From Affinundibacterium fentianense (GTDB lineage: Bacteria > Pseudomonadota > Gammaproteobacteria > Burkholderiales > Burkholderiaceae_D): DNA of 64,000 nucleotides. The stretch lies in contig NZ_JAGSPJ010000005.1 in the NCBI RefSeq assembly GCF_018139545.1, forward strand, positions 167,015 through 231,014, read 5' to 3'. The stretch's first letter is position 1. Each line of letters opens with the position of its first letter. Position numbers and translations under genes: made by a program. Of the stretch, positions 48,852 through 58,465 are shown one piece after another. The notes below the pieces were generated by a model that saw only the letters and a program-made list of their open reading frames with translations, was not told where the DNA came from and made no database searches.

Positions 48852-49730
48852 GTGTTTAAGTATTTATGCTTTAGCCTCACTCTGCTGTTCGCTATACAAG
48901 TTCACGCCGCAGATACCTTAGCGCGTATCAAAGAACGCAAGACTATCGTCATTGCGCATCGTGAAGCGAGTGTTCCCATCTCCTATTTATCTGAAGACAG
49001 TAAGCCCATAGGCTACGCCATGGATATTTGCAGCAAAGTGGTTGAACGCATTAAACGTGATTTAAAGCAGCCGCAAATAACGCTCAGCTATTTACTGGTT
49101 AACTCATCAAATCGGTTTTCCGCGATACAAGACGCAAGCGCGGATTTGGAATGCGGCACGACGGCCAATACCGCCGAACGTCGTAAGCAAGTAGCGTTTT
49201 CCATACCTTATTTTTTTTCAGCAACCAGATTTTTAATCAAAGCCGATTCCAGTATCAAGAATTGGTCAGACTTAACGCAAAAACGGGTGGCCATCGTGCG
49301 CGGCAGCACGGCGAGTGGTTTGCTACGTCAGCTAACGCAATTGAAAATCTCCGAGCTCAAGTTAATGGAAGTCAGTCACTCGCGTGCGGGATTTGAATTG
49401 CTACAAGAAGGACAGGTAGACGCCTTAGTTGCCGAAGAGGTGGTTTTGGCCGGATTGCGGGCGAGCATGGACTCGACACAACAATGGAAGATCGTCGGTG
49501 AGGGTATCGGTATTGAAGCGCAAACTGTCATGTTTGCAAAAGATGATCCCGTCTTGAAAGTGCTCGTAGATAAAGAGATCGCCAGAATGATCAATGAAGG
49601 CGAGTTGGTAAAAATTTATGATAAGTGGTTTACGCAGGCCTTGCCAGGATCGGGCGTGAATCTCGCGTTGCCTATGAGTTTTTTATTGCGTGATAGTTTG
49701 CGTTTTCCGTCAGACAAAGTGCTTAACTAA
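48852..49730 (+). CDS. Amino-acid ABC transporter periplasmic binding protein, GltI-like (GTG start)
   Basis: A GTG at 48852 is chosen because AAAGGA lies 6 bases upstream and the protein then begins with a good Sec signal peptide (VFKYLCFSLTLLFAIQVHAA). The mature protein of about 270 aa has the family 3 fold: TLARIKERKTIVIAHREASVPISY split at the first strand, PIGYAMDICSKVVERI, a SADLECGTTANTAERR segment characteristic of GltI/glutamate-aspartate binding proteins, then VAIVRGSTASGLLRQL. No permease is adjacent. Its position next to glutamate dehydrogenase fits glutamate/aspartate uptake, by inference. Confidence 0.88.
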   Translation: MFKYLCFSLTLLFAIQVHAADTLARIKERKTIVIAHREASVPISYLSEDSKPIGYAMDICSKVVERIKRDLKQPQITLSYLLVNSSNRFSAIQDASADLECGTTANTAERRKQVAFSIPYFFSATRFLIKADSSIKNWSDLTQKRVAIVRGSTASGLLRQLTQLKISELKLMEVSHSRAGFELLQEGQVDALVAEEVVLAGLRASMDSTQQWKIVGEGIGIEAQTVMFAKDDPVLKVLVDKEIARMINEGELVKIYDKWFTQALPGSGVNLALPMSFLLRDSLRFPSDKVLN

Positions 49731-49820
49731 GCTCGCATACCCTCGCCAAAACGGTAAAATAGCGGATGTTTTGATATTCCTTGAATTATCATCGCCTCTT
49801 CTTTGATTTTGCGAGCCCTT

Positions 49821-50870
49821 ATGACAACTAGCGCCCCCCAACAATTCACCATCACCCGCCCAGACGACTGGCATTTACATTTACGCGATGGCGAAGCCTT
49901 AAAAACCGTATTGCCACATACCGCCGCCCAATTTGCTCGCGCAATTGTGATGCCAAATTTGAAGCCGCCAGTGACGACGACGGCTTTGGCGAGTGCATAT
50001 CGTGAACGGATCGTGGCAGCTTTGCCAGAAGGGATGTTGTTTGAACCTTTGATGACATTGTATTTGACGGATAACACACCACCCGATGAAATCCGACGTG
50101 CTAAAGAGAGTGGCTTTGTTCATGCGGTGAAGTTATATCCAGCTGGTGCGACGACCAATTCAGATGCGGGTGTGACCGATTTGCGTAAATGCTATAAAAC
50201 TTTAGAAGTCATGCAAGAAGTTGGCATGCCGTTCTTAGTGCACGGTGAAGTGACAAGTCCCGAGATCGATTTGTTTGATCGTGAAGCGGTGTTTATTGAC
50301 ACCGTCATGAAGCCTTTGCGTGCCGATATGCCAGAACTGAAAGTCGTATTTGAGCACATCACGACTAGCGATGCGGCAGCCTATGTCGCGGAAGCGAGCG
50401 GTCCGATTGCCGCAACGATCACTGCGCATCATTTGCTGTACAACCGCAATGAGATTTTCAAGGGTGGGATTCGCCCTCACTATTATTGCTTGCCTGTCTT
50501 GAAGCGCGAAACGCATCGTCAGGCTTTGGTGCAAGCCGCAACCTCAGGTAACCCTCGATTCTTCCTTGGCACCGATTCTGCGCCGCACGCAAAAGGCGTG
50601 AAAGAACATGCTTGTGGTTGCGCAGGTTGCTATACCGCTTTGCATGCGATGGAGCTGTATGCACAGGCCTTTGATCAAGTTGGCGCTTTGGATAAGTTGG
50701 AAGGCTTTGCGAGTTTCTTCGGACCAGACTTTTATCAATTGCCACGAAACGCTGGCAGCATCACATTAAAACGTGAAAGTTGGACTTTGCCAAACGAACT
50801 CAGTTATCTCGACGGTAGCTTAGTGCCACTGAATGGTGGTGAGACTATCAACTGGAAAGTTTCTGCGTAA
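49821..50870 (+). CDS. pyrC: Dihydroorotase (class II)
   Basis: This 349-aa enzyme of de novo pyrimidine synthesis cyclises carbamoyl aspartate to dihydroorotate. Metal ligands are visible in [10 protein letters not shown] (about residue 14) and VHGEV, and FEHITT and [10 protein letters not shown] are conserved. The carbamylated Lys lies in [12 protein letters not shown] (about residue 100) and the catalytic Asp in GTDSAPH. The ATG at 49821 gives the E. coli-type N-terminus; an upstream TTG is rejected. The DUF3025 gene follows 6 bp after the stop. Confidence 0.97.
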   Translation: MTTSAPQQFTITRPDDWHLHLRDGEALKTVLPHTAAQFARAIVMPNLKPPVTTTALASAYRERIVAALPEGMLFEPLMTLYLTDNTPPDEIRRAKESGFVHAVKLYPAGATTNSDAGVTDLRKCYKTLEVMQEVGMPFLVHGEVTSPEIDLFDREAVFIDTVMKPLRADMPELKVVFEHITTSDAAAYVAEASGPIAATITAHHLLYNRNEIFKGGIRPHYYCLPVLKRETHRQALVQAATSGNPRFFLGTDSAPHAKGVKEHACGCAGCYTALHAMELYAQAFDQVGALDKLEGFASFFGPDFYQLPRNAGSITLKRESWTLPNELSYLDGSLVPLNGGETINWKVSA

Positions 50871-50876
50871 TTGTCG

Positions 50877-51674
50877 ATGACAAAGTTTTACTCGGTCATC
50901 GATTGGTCACGCCCTTGGCTAGCCTCGATTCTTCCTGCTGCTGAAGCAATTCTGGCGCAGGAAGAATGGCGTGCTGCCTTGAATCAAGCTGCGTGCGCAG
51001 CAGGTTTATCGAATCATCGTGATCTACCTTTGCAATTTATTCCACAAGAAGAATTGCCAGAAGGTGTTGCCTACGAAAGCCACATCAGCGCGGCGGGTAA
51101 AGTGCCGACGCGAGAAAACCTGCATGATTTTTTTAATGCGCTGGTTTGGCTAAGTTTTCCGCAAATCAAACGTCAACTCAACGCATTACAAGCCGCGCAA
51201 ATTGAGACGCTGGGGATTGGCAAATCACGCGGTCCAGCGCGTGACGCGGCAACGATTTTTGATGAAAATGCAGCACTTTTGGTGTTAGAGAACTCTGAAC
51301 GAGGACATCGACTGTTAAGTTGTTTGCGTGCGCATCAATGGCAACAGGCATTCGTTGAACATCGTAACGATTTCGCTGTAGCTGCGCAGGTCTGGAGCTT
51401 TGGTCATGCTTTGATGGAAAAATTGGTGCAGCCATACAAAGGCATCACGGCGCATGCTTGGGTGGTGTGGGTGACGCCCGAGTTTTTTTCACAAAATTTG
51501 ACGCGACAAGCACAGCAATTGGATGCACAAGTGAGCGAACAATTACAATCCCATGCGTTGACGACCGCGGACTATACGCCGTTGCCTGTGCTCGGCGTAC
51601 CAGATTGGTGGAGCGGACAAGATGAATCTTTCTATGCGGATCAAACCGTGTTTCGTCCGAAGCGTCGTACTTAA
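50877..51674 (+). CDS. DUF3025 domain protein
   Basis: This 265-aa cytoplasmic protein is recognised by the DUF3025 core: AYESHISAAGKVPTRENLHDFFNALVWL (split near residues 60-95), FPQIKRQLN and GPARDAATIFDENAALL. The function is unknown; the family is widespread in Burkholderiales and often sits next to pyrC, as here. The start at 50877 is the first ATG after the pyrC stop. It is probably cotranscribed with pyrC. Confidence 0.88.
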   Translation: MTKFYSVIDWSRPWLASILPAAEAILAQEEWRAALNQAACAAGLSNHRDLPLQFIPQEELPEGVAYESHISAAGKVPTRENLHDFFNALVWLSFPQIKRQLNALQAAQIETLGIGKSRGPARDAATIFDENAALLVLENSERGHRLLSCLRAHQWQQAFVEHRNDFAVAAQVWSFGHALMEKLVQPYKGITAHAWVVWVTPEFFSQNLTRQAQQLDAQVSEQLQSHALTTADYTPLPVLGVPDWWSGQDESFYADQTVFRPKRRT

Positions 51675-51826
51675 ATTGATGCGACAGACCGCTCAAAAAA
51701 AGATTTGTTCGATTCTTTGGTCTCTCCAGTTTCTCATCACTTTATTGAGTCCACTCGTGAATAGTAACGAGGGCAGCGACTTTAAAATTTGAGAGAAAAC
51801 AAAAAAGGTGATCGTAAAAACACGAC

Positions 51827-51853
51827 AAAAAAAGGCGAACCGTAGTTCGCCTT
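51827..51853 (-). terminator. Rho-independent terminator for the leftward YdcH-like gene
   Basis: AAGGCGAAC-CGTA-GTTCGCCTT forms a perfect 9-bp stem with a tetraloop. On the minus strand it is followed by seven T's (A's at 51827-51833 on the plus strand). Confidence 0.9.
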
Positions 51854-51939
51854 AAACTTGCCTTGCTAAACATAAACTGTGTCGTGCGAATGTTTTGCGT
51901 GTGGTGTTTTTATGGAGTCTTGAGTTTGCTTCAGTGTGC

Positions 51940-52185
51940 TTATGCAGCGTGCGTTTGCAAAATTTGAAACAATTGATCTTTCAAATTGATTCGTACTTTT
52001 TTTAATGTTTCTAAAGCAGCATCCGCCAAATGTTCAACTTCGTTTTCCGCGCGATTGATCGCTTTGTCAGTTTCTGTGTACTCATCAAACAGTTTGGCAA
52101 AATGGGCGTTTGATAGTTTTAGATTGTGAATCTGTTCTTTGAATTCTGGAAATTCTGCTGCTAATGGATGATGTTCAACTTGCAT
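51940..52185 (-). CDS. YdcH/DUF465 family small protein
   Basis: This 81-aa, highly helical protein matches YdcH (DUF465): EHHPLAAEFPEFKEQIHNLK, then F..L.DEYTETDKAINRAE, and a C-terminal LK.QLF.I. It is cytoplasmic, of unknown function, and often expressed strongly. It has its own strong terminator downstream and a TTAAATAA-type A/T-rich leader with GAGGAG-like bases upstream (52190-52198). Confidence 0.9.
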   Translation of the reverse strand: MQVEHHPLAAEFPEFKEQIHNLKLSNAHFAKLFDEYTETDKAINRAENEVEHLADAALETLKKVRINLKDQLFQILQTHAA

Positions 52186-52272
52186 TATTTAACTCCTCAA
52201 TGGGTAGATGTGTTACGCCCTGATGATAGAGTGAATCCTGAAAGTTGAACTGATCTAGATCAAGTGTCCCAA

Positions 52273-53151
52273 TTATTTTTTACCATGATGCAACCAAGGT
52301 AACATCAATTCCGTTGTCTCTGCCGCGATATCGACGGAAGCTTCAGACTGATGGGCAACTGCCGCGCAGATCGCTTCAATAAGGCACAACACGATGCCCT
52401 CGGAATTGAATTGCGGTTTGGTTTGGACGTATAAATTCACATCCGCAAGTGATGCAACGGGAGAGGTTGGGCGATCAGTCAGCGCAATCATGGGAATTCG
52501 GCGTTTTTGTGCTTGGCCCATCAGCGTGACAATATCGGACGAATAGCGTGGGAAGGAAATAGCGATCACCAAATCACGCTCGGTAAACTTATACAAGGTC
52601 CTTGAAACTTGGGCCGGACCTCCCGTCCCCATATTGGTTTGTACACTATCACAATAATTCGTCAGTGCATGACACATGATGCCGCCGAGATACGCACTAG
52701 CACCATAACCAATGATATAAATGCGTTCCGCTACCAATATCATTTTGACCGCGCGTTCATATAAAGCAGGACGAAACTCGCGGCGCGCAATCTCCAAGTT
52801 GGCAATATCGTCGGAAATCGATCTGTGTATGACTTCCTGCGCACTGGATGCAAGATTGATGTCCGACTTGAGTCCTTCGATCGGCGCCAACATGGTTTCA
52901 AAACTAGAGACCAACTCAGCCCGAAATTGTGGGTAGCCGTCAAACCCTAATGCGCGTGCAAAGCGATTCGCGGTCGCGTTCGAAATACCAACGGCGTCAG
53001 CGAGTTCATCGATGGACATCGTCGCTGCGCGGAATGAATTGGCAACAACGTAATCGGCAGTAATTTTATGTGACTTCGACAGTGCGCTATAGATGTGACC
53101 TATGCGCTCATTGATCGACCCTCCCTGGGTCTTGCTCTTTTTTGGGCTCAT
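52273..53151 (-). CDS. MurR/RpiR-family regulator with SIS domain
   Basis: The 292-aa regulator has an N-terminal RpiR HTH (SIDELADAVGISNATANRFARALGF, about residues 46-70) and a C-terminal SIS sugar-phosphate-binding domain (IYIIGYGASAYLGG; VIAISFPRYSSDIVTLMGQA; MIALTD). Members control sugar phosphate or amino sugar catabolic genes. No such genes are adjacent, so its target is unknown. It may control genes elsewhere, or be a HexR-like global regulator. The ribosome site is not evident. Confidence 0.92.
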   Translation of the reverse strand: MSPKKSKTQGGSINERIGHIYSALSKSHKITADYVVANSFRAATMSIDELADAVGISNATANRFARALGFDGYPQFRAELVSSFETMLAPIEGLKSDINLASSAQEVIHRSISDDIANLEIARREFRPALYERAVKMILVAERIYIIGYGASAYLGGIMCHALTNYCDSVQTNMGTGGPAQVSRTLYKFTERDLVIAISFPRYSSDIVTLMGQAQKRRIPMIALTDRPTSPVASLADVNLYVQTKPQFNSEGIVLCLIEAICAAVAHQSEASVDIAAETTELMLPWLHHGKK

Positions 53152-53601
53152 TATAATTTTTAATTATTTCTGTGAACTACCTGCGGTGAATGACGTTGCA
53201 GGCACAAGACAAACTATAATTCTTTAGATCGCAGAACGCTCGGCAATCTTTGATTATTTTATAAGCAGCAAAATACCACATGAGCAACTTGCTATCAATC
53301 TTTTCTATGACCTAAGTACGAACTGAGGCCGGTTTGATGTCGGAAATGTCGTAGGGATGTAGGCAGACAGAGCTTTATGTCGGCTGCTAATCGTCGGCTT
53401 CGATCTGCACGTTGCGTTGCAATTGTTTGTATTCATTGCTTGAGATGGAAGATGGATGTTGCAGCGTGCTTGAAGAGGGCGATAATCGATTTTTGCGAGA
53501 TAACAATATCCAGTAACAATGGCGGAATCAACTTAAGGTTTATCCGCCATACGCGATCTCATTCCTGTAACCGCGAGATGCATCTTGGCTTGTGCATCGG
53601 A
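53152..53601. other. Intergenic region upstream of the RpiR gene
   Basis: 450 bases, AT-rich near 53160-53290 (likely RpiR promoter and operator zone). A rightward frame at 53377-53781 overlaps the DUF2147 gene in antisense and shows no family character. Nothing else was recognised. Confidence 0.5.
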
Positions 53602-54048
53602 TTATTCTTCGCGTTGCCAAACTTGTGTTCTACCGAACATGGGCATACCGATATAGCCACGCACTTCGAGCTTTTTATTGTTCTCAATGAGTTTGAGCTT
53701 GCTGCTGTAGAGTTTGCCGTTAGCAGGATCGAGGATCTTGCCGCCGCTATATTCGTCACCATCTTTCTTAATATTGAATAAGATAGTCAAACCAATTAAG
53801 GGCTGGTCTTTATTACTGCCTTCGCATTTATCACATTTGGGATTTTGATCTTGATCGGCATCGCGGAATAGTTTTTCAATTTTTCCTTGAAATTCACCGC
53901 CTGATTCTTGTATGCGAACCAGTGATTTCACTTTGCCTGTTTTGTCATCAATTGTTTTCCAAAGACCGGCAGGTGAGGATTGCGCAGCAGCAAATTGTGC
54001 GATTAAAAGTGCGAATGCTGCGATGCTGTATTTCAGTGTCTGTTTCAT
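53602..54048 (-). CDS. DUF2147 family exported protein
   Basis: This 148-aa protein has a signal peptide (MKQTLKYSIAAFALLIAQFA, cleavage after AQS/A-rich site). A single DUF2147 beta-rich domain follows: SPAGLWKTIDDKTGK at its start, CDKC.G.N.D.PLIGL in the middle (possible Cys pair), GKILDPANGKLYSSKLKL, then LEVRGYIGMPMFGRTQVWQR. It is probably periplasmic, with unknown function. The start at 54048 has GGAGA upstream. Confidence 0.92.
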   Translation of the reverse strand: MKQTLKYSIAAFALLIAQFAAAQSSPAGLWKTIDDKTGKVKSLVRIQESGGEFQGKIEKLFRDADQDQNPKCDKCEGSNKDQPLIGLTILFNIKKDGDEYSGGKILDPANGKLYSSKLKLIENNKKLEVRGYIGMPMFGRTQVWQREE

Positions 54049-54433
54049 AGTGTCTCCAATTTTTTCTAAGAATAGGGTCAGTATTAAGTTGGTAGGCATG
54101 TGCTGAAAAATTCAAGCCAATCGATTGTACGTGCGGTTTTTTATTCGCCAAACCAAATTACTAGAGTAAGAACTTTAAAAGACCTATTTACAACAATTCG
54201 CGTCTAAAGTTTTCCTAGAGACTTTCTTTCTCTTGAGATTTTTTGACGCGTGTTTGGAGATACTCTAGTCAGGTAGAAAACTAGATAGAGGAGGGGGGGA
54301 CTTTCCCCCTCCCATAATCGGAAGAGGGGATAGTCGCGCAAGTTAGAAAGGGAAATAGTGGGTAACTTTGATATGGCAAGCACCAAAAACCTTTACCGCG
54401 TTTGATTTTGGAACGTTTGAGGAATATCTTCGA
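54049..54433. other. Intergenic region with a G/C-tract hairpin
   Basis: No gene is supported. GGAGGGGG (54290-54297) pairs with CCCCCTCC (54305-54312) around a 7-base loop, an unusually G-rich stem lying between two leftward genes. It lacks a clear T-tract. A short leftward frame across it is not credible. Confidence 0.5.
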
Positions 54434-55387
54434 TTACTTTTTTAACTGTGCTTCCAACTGATCAAACGAGCCTGTCCAGCCCATGGTCATGCCACCGCGC
54501 GCACTGATAAATGTTGCCATTTCTTCCGCCGTGACGGTGCCATACGGTTCCCACATTAGGGTGACGCGGGTCTGATTTTCTGTCTCCGCCGTAAACTGTA
54601 TCGTCGTTAGCATCGTTTCAGGCCAAGTCGGCGCCATCGGATGACGTGTAATATTCTCGTGTTCATCACAGAATTGTTGGGTATAGACCAGACGATTTGG
54701 CTTATTCAGTTCCAGATACGCAGCGCGGCCGTACATCCGGACTGCATTCTCAGCATCGCCATTCGACATCATGTAAAACGAACTGCCGCCAACCCGAATA
54801 TCGGTGTGAATGAACTTCATAGTGAATCCAGTCGGTGGCGACCACTTCGCAAGATGGTCGGGTTGAGTCCACATGTCGTACAAGACATCGATCGGAGCGG
54901 CAAAACTACGGTTGATGAAAAAACGCTCTTTGTGTTCGACTTGCGCACAAAGGTATTCTGCGAAGCGATCCCATGTCGCATCGCCACCAGCCTGTTTGAT
55001 GAATCGGCGTGTTTCGGCAGCGGCTTCGGCGCTCGCTAGTGCCATCGTCATTTCCATTTGCGTTTTCTTACCAAGTTTTGAAAACAACACAGTGACGCGA
55101 AATAAGGGCGGGCTAATTTCCGTTGCACCATGGTCATACACGAGTCTCTGATAGAGCTCGATCTCATGATATGTGGCGATATTCGGATAGTCGGTGCCAT
55201 CAGGACCATGCATGGTGTAACGCCATGTTCCACCGACGCGTAGGTCTTTACTATGTGTGGTGAGAGTAAATCCACGTGGTCCCCACCATTGCGCTGCTTG
55301 CAAAGGATCGGTCCACGCATCCCAAACCAGCTCGACCGGAGCGTCGTACACGCGCACTAAATGGATTTCATTTGCTTTTGCGGACAT
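54434..55387 (-). CDS. Double SRPBCC (AHSA1-like) domain protein
   Basis: The 317-aa protein is a tandem of two START-like AHSA1 domains. The first begins IHLVRVYDAPVELVWDAWTDP and contains QWWGPRGFTL; the second begins FINRSFAAPIDVLYDMWTQP and contains KWSPPTGFTM. Both have the W-x-P-x-G-F pattern of the family, which binds hydrophobic ligands or acts with Hsp90-like partners. The ATG at 55387 overlaps the end of the upstream arsR-type gene by 20 bp, with AAAGG just before it. ArsR-SRPBCC pairs are common, and the regulator probably controls this gene. Confidence 0.92.
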   Translation of the reverse strand: MSAKANEIHLVRVYDAPVELVWDAWTDPLQAAQWWGPRGFTLTTHSKDLRVGGTWRYTMHGPDGTDYPNIATYHEIELYQRLVYDHGATEISPPLFRVTVLFSKLGKKTQMEMTMALASAEAAAETRRFIKQAGGDATWDRFAEYLCAQVEHKERFFINRSFAAPIDVLYDMWTQPDHLAKWSPPTGFTMKFIHTDIRVGGSSFYMMSNGDAENAVRMYGRAAYLELNKPNRLVYTQQFCDEHENITRHPMAPTWPETMLTTIQFTAETENQTRVTLMWEPYGTVTAEEMATFISARGGMTMGWTGSFDQLEAQLKK

Positions 55388-55730
55388 GCTTTTTACCTTT
55401 CTTTTCAGCAGTGATAGATTGTAGATAGAGATCAAGACGATCAAAACTCTGTTCCCAAAAAATGCGATATTGATCGACCCAATCGGCTGCCAATTTGAGA
55501 TTCTCGCCATTCAGCTTACAAGGGCGACACTGTGCCTCGCGCGTCTTTGTAATTAAACCCGCAGTCTCAAGAACCTTGAGATGTTTCGTCACTGCCGGCA
55601 GGCTCATTTCATTTAAAAATGGTCGAGCCAAATCAGAGACGTTCGCGTCACCTTGAGCAAGTTGAGCCAAAATTGCTCGACGCGTAGGATCAGCGAGTGC
55701 CGAAAAGGTTAAGCTCAGTCGATCTTGCAT
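55368..55730 (-). CDS. ArsR-family transcriptional regulator
   Basis: This 120-aa winged-helix repressor opens LTFSALADPTRRAILAQLA. Its recognition helix region is NVSDLARPFLNEMSLPAVTKHLKVLE, and a wing around TREAQCRPCKL follows. No As(III) CxC site is seen in the recognition helix. It belongs to the subgroup encoded next to SRPBCC proteins. It is the first gene of a two-gene leftward unit and probably autoregulates via direct repeats just upstream. Confidence 0.94.
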   Translation of the reverse strand: MQDRLSLTFSALADPTRRAILAQLAQGDANVSDLARPFLNEMSLPAVTKHLKVLETAGLITKTREAQCRPCKLNGENLKLAADWVDQYRIFWEQSFDRLDLYLQSITAEKKGKKHVRKSK

Positions 55731-55740
55731 AATGTACCAA

Positions 55741-55764
55741 TTGGTTAATTAACTCTTTGGTTAA
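55741..55764 (-). promoter_or_regulatory. Direct repeat TTGGTTAA x2, probable ArsR-type operator
   Basis: TTGGTTAA occurs at 55741-55748 and 55757-55764, a 16-bp spacing just upstream of the ArsR start, embedded in an A/T-rich core with TTAATTAA. Known AHSA1-linked ArsR regulators are controlled through such A/T-rich sites; binding here is inferred. Confidence 0.5.
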
Positions 55765-56021
55765 ATACTAGATTGAATTGTTTTTGACGTCAAGTGAAAT
55801 GTATATCGTGCTGATACGAGGGACTAGGGCATTGTTCGTGGATTGGTTTTCGCATTCCTTCTCACTCGACATGTTCGGTCAGACGGTGCGTAGATCGGGT
55901 GGTAGCGATGGATTTTTTTGTGGGAAGGAACGTGACATTCGGCTATGATGTCTCTTGATATAACGGCGAAGTTAAACTGATCAAAATCACTTTTTCGATG
56001 GAATTTTTGAGGAGTCAAGCT

Positions 56022-56501
56022 ATGAGTCATACTATTCGCACTTGTCTTTGGTTCCGAGATGGTCGCGGCCAAGAAGCCGCATCCTTCTATTGTTCCTTGA
56101 TTCCCAACAGCAAAATTGAAAATGTCTTCGTCGGGGATAATGGCTATGGTGTCTTCTCGGTGATTGACTTTTCACTTGGCGGCGTACCGTATCAAATTCT
56201 CGATGCGGGCCCTATGTTCACCTTGAGTGAAGCAGTTTCTATTTCGGTTGCCACAGAAGACCAAGCAGAATCCGATCGACTTTGGCAGGCTTTGACCTGC
56301 CAAGGCGGTGAGGAGAGCGTTTGCGGTTGGCTGAAGGATCGCTTTGGGGTTTCATGGCAGATTTTTCCAAAACGATTGGGCGAGTTGACGATGAGTGCCG
56401 ACAAAGAAGTATCGCGTAAAGCGATGGCTGCGATGATGAAGCAAAAGAAAATCAATATCGCAGAAATCGAAGCAGCCGTGCGAAGCGAGTATTCTGAGTG
56501 A
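56022..56501 (+). CDS. PhnB-like VOC family protein
   Basis: This 159-aa protein belongs to the PhnB/3-demethylubiquinone methyltransferase-like branch of the VOC superfamily. It begins IRTCLWF.DG.G.EAA.FYCSLIPNSK and has SEAVSISVATEDQAESDRLWQAL, CGWLKDRFGVSWQI and a C-terminal helix with KAM.AMMKQKKI. Its role is unknown and the common methyltransferase label is doubtful. The start at 56022 has GAGGAG upstream. It is next to the ArsR/SRPBCC pair, as is often the case for this family. Confidence 0.9.
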   Translation: MSHTIRTCLWFRDGRGQEAASFYCSLIPNSKIENVFVGDNGYGVFSVIDFSLGGVPYQILDAGPMFTLSEAVSISVATEDQAESDRLWQALTCQGGEESVCGWLKDRFGVSWQIFPKRLGELTMSADKEVSRKAMAAMMKQKKINIAEIEAAVRSEYSE

Positions 56502-56601
56502 TGTAAAGTTTTTCAGCGCGATACGACCATCAGCCAATGACGATAGCTGTCGAGCGATGCGGTTTGATTGCCACGTTGGCTGTTGAGCGGCGTCATCGAC
56601 C

Positions 56602-58158
56602 CTACTGATTTAAATTCCATTTTAAATTCCATTTATCGAGCATTGGCTTTAGTCTATCGATCACGCCCGTCCAGTCTCTACTAGCACTTTGCCGTACCAA
56701 GCGCAAGGAAGGATACCAAGGACTGTCGTCTCGACTGAGCAACCAACGCCAATCGGGTGAATAGGGTAATAGTAAGAAAGTTTCTTTGCCTAAGGCGCCG
56801 CTCAAATGGGCAACGCTGGTATCAACACTGATAACAAGATCCATCAGATCGATCAACGCAGCGGTGTCTGCGTAATCACGTATTGCGACTTGGCGCACCT
56901 GTCCGTGACGGTCTAGATCGATTTGATCCAATTCGCGCACCTCCTTTTGCAGGCAGATGAATTCATATTGTGGAGACAGCAAAGTCTCGAGCATCGCAAA
57001 ACGAAGACTGCGATTGTGGTCGTTTTGGTGGGCAGCGCGCCCACTCCAGACGAGTCCCACTCTGGGTTTTGTCTTATTACCCAAGATGCTTTGCCACGCT
57101 TCGCGTCGATTCACATCGCTCTTCAAATATCGATCAAAACGCGGGATCGTGGCGAGCTCTGTTTTTAATACATGCGCCAAACTCATCACGGGGCAATGAA
57201 AGTCAAAACGAGGCACGACCTCACCCTCGACAAGCAATTGATCCACCCCGTTTAAACTACGAAATACCTCGAACAGGCTTGCTGGAATTTGTAGCAAGAC
57301 CTTCGCTCCGAAATTACGTAAAGATTCAATAAATCTCGCGAATTGAATTAAGTCCCCGTGACCTTGCTCGTTATAAAGGTAGATGGTCTTTCCTTGAAGG
57401 GGCTCACCACGCCAGAGTGGTGCCGGGAAGGCGTTGAGTTTGCCTTTGAGATCACCTATATGCCAACGTGTTTCATACAGACTCAATCCTTGCGCTAAAT
57501 CGCCCGAGAGCAGCAATGCTAACGACTTGTAAAAATAGACCTCAGGAAAATTAGGTGCGAGGCGAATTGCGTGATCGAAGTAGTTTAGCGCCTGTTCCGT
57601 GTCGTTGAGGGCGAGATAAGACGTGCCGTTATTGGAATGCGCTTCTAAATGATGCGGATTGAGTGCGATCGCTTGTCGATAGCACTTCAGTGCGTCTTGC
57701 GTGCGCATCATGCCTTGCAATACGCTACCAAGATTGGAGTGCGTATCTGCATTGTTGGGATCAAGCGTGAGCGCAAATTCATAGCTGGTTTTCGCTTCGT
57801 CAAGACGTTGCAGGCGATGCAGTACTTCGCCTCGATTTTTGTGCGGATCGTGATAATTGGGCGCGTATTGAATCGCTAAGTCGAAGCTCACTAGCGCATC
57901 CGAATAATGTTGGAGCGATTTTTGTGCACAGCCAAGATTATTCAGAGCAATTGCATTATCCGGACGAATGTGTAAGGCCTGTTGAATGAATCCAATCGCC
58001 TCGGCGAATTGTTGTGTTTGTGCAGCGATCACTCCCAAAAGATGGAGTGCGTCAAAGTGCAATGGTTCATCCAGCAAAATTGCTTGATAGAGTTGTTTGG
58101 CGCTGTCGAATTGTCCTTGTTGATGAAGTTCGACAGCTTGCTTGAGTAGAGCATGCAT
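56602..58158 (-). CDS. TPR protein with GT9/heptosyltransferase-like C-terminal domain
   Basis: The protein is 518 aa. About seven TPR repeats occupy residues ~5-240, with clear repeats such as ALNNLGCAQKSLQHYSDAL and THSNLGSVLQGMMRTQDAL. The remainder resembles bacterial TPR-glycosyltransferase proteins: LWRGEPLQGKTIYLYNEQGHGDLIQFARF, VGLVWSGRAAHQNDHNRS and LVISVDTSVAHLSGALGK. The last motif is the GT9 nucleotide-sugar contact. It may glycosylate a protein or surface polymer; the target is unknown. The start at 58158 is the first ATG adjoining the TPR region; the ribosome site is weak. Confidence 0.88.
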   Translation of the reverse strand: MHALLKQAVELHQQGQFDSAKQLYQAILLDEPLHFDALHLLGVIAAQTQQFAEAIGFIQQALHIRPDNAIALNNLGCAQKSLQHYSDALVSFDLAIQYAPNYHDPHKNRGEVLHRLQRLDEAKTSYEFALTLDPNNADTHSNLGSVLQGMMRTQDALKCYRQAIALNPHHLEAHSNNGTSYLALNDTEQALNYFDHAIRLAPNFPEVYFYKSLALLLSGDLAQGLSLYETRWHIGDLKGKLNAFPAPLWRGEPLQGKTIYLYNEQGHGDLIQFARFIESLRNFGAKVLLQIPASLFEVFRSLNGVDQLLVEGEVVPRFDFHCPVMSLAHVLKTELATIPRFDRYLKSDVNRREAWQSILGNKTKPRVGLVWSGRAAHQNDHNRSLRFAMLETLLSPQYEFICLQKEVRELDQIDLDRHGQVRQVAIRDYADTAALIDLMDLVISVDTSVAHLSGALGKETFLLLPYSPDWRWLLSRDDSPWYPSLRLVRQSASRDWTGVIDRLKPMLDKWNLKWNLNQ

Positions 58159-58465
58159 GATTCTGAGTGTGGCGATCGTTTTTCCTCTGCAAGTATAGTA
58201 GATCCCCAAACAGGATTGGTATTATTGTGATCCAACTTAAGATTCTCTCAAACGATGTGGTGGGTCGAATTGAATAAAGTGTCAAAGCCGAAACGCGATG
58301 GTCGACATCGCTTGTGCGACAAGCTTTGATGCATATCAAAGGCGCAGCGCGCGAGACGCAATTCGATTCACGAAAAAACGACAAAATGTATTTGTGTGCA
58401 TAAATAGTGTCTACGAGAAATGGCGCACGGCTACAATATGAGTTACAAAAAAATCCGCGCACGCT
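58159..58465. other. Divergent intergenic region before the K+ channel gene
   Basis: About 300 bases with no gene supported. Promoters for the leftward TPR gene and the rightward channel gene are expected. No repeat was recognised. Confidence 0.5.

Noticed and set aside
53377..53781. Rightward 134-codon frame
   Set aside because: Mostly antisense to the well-supported DUF2147 gene; the non-overlapping part shows no protein-like pattern or ribosome site.
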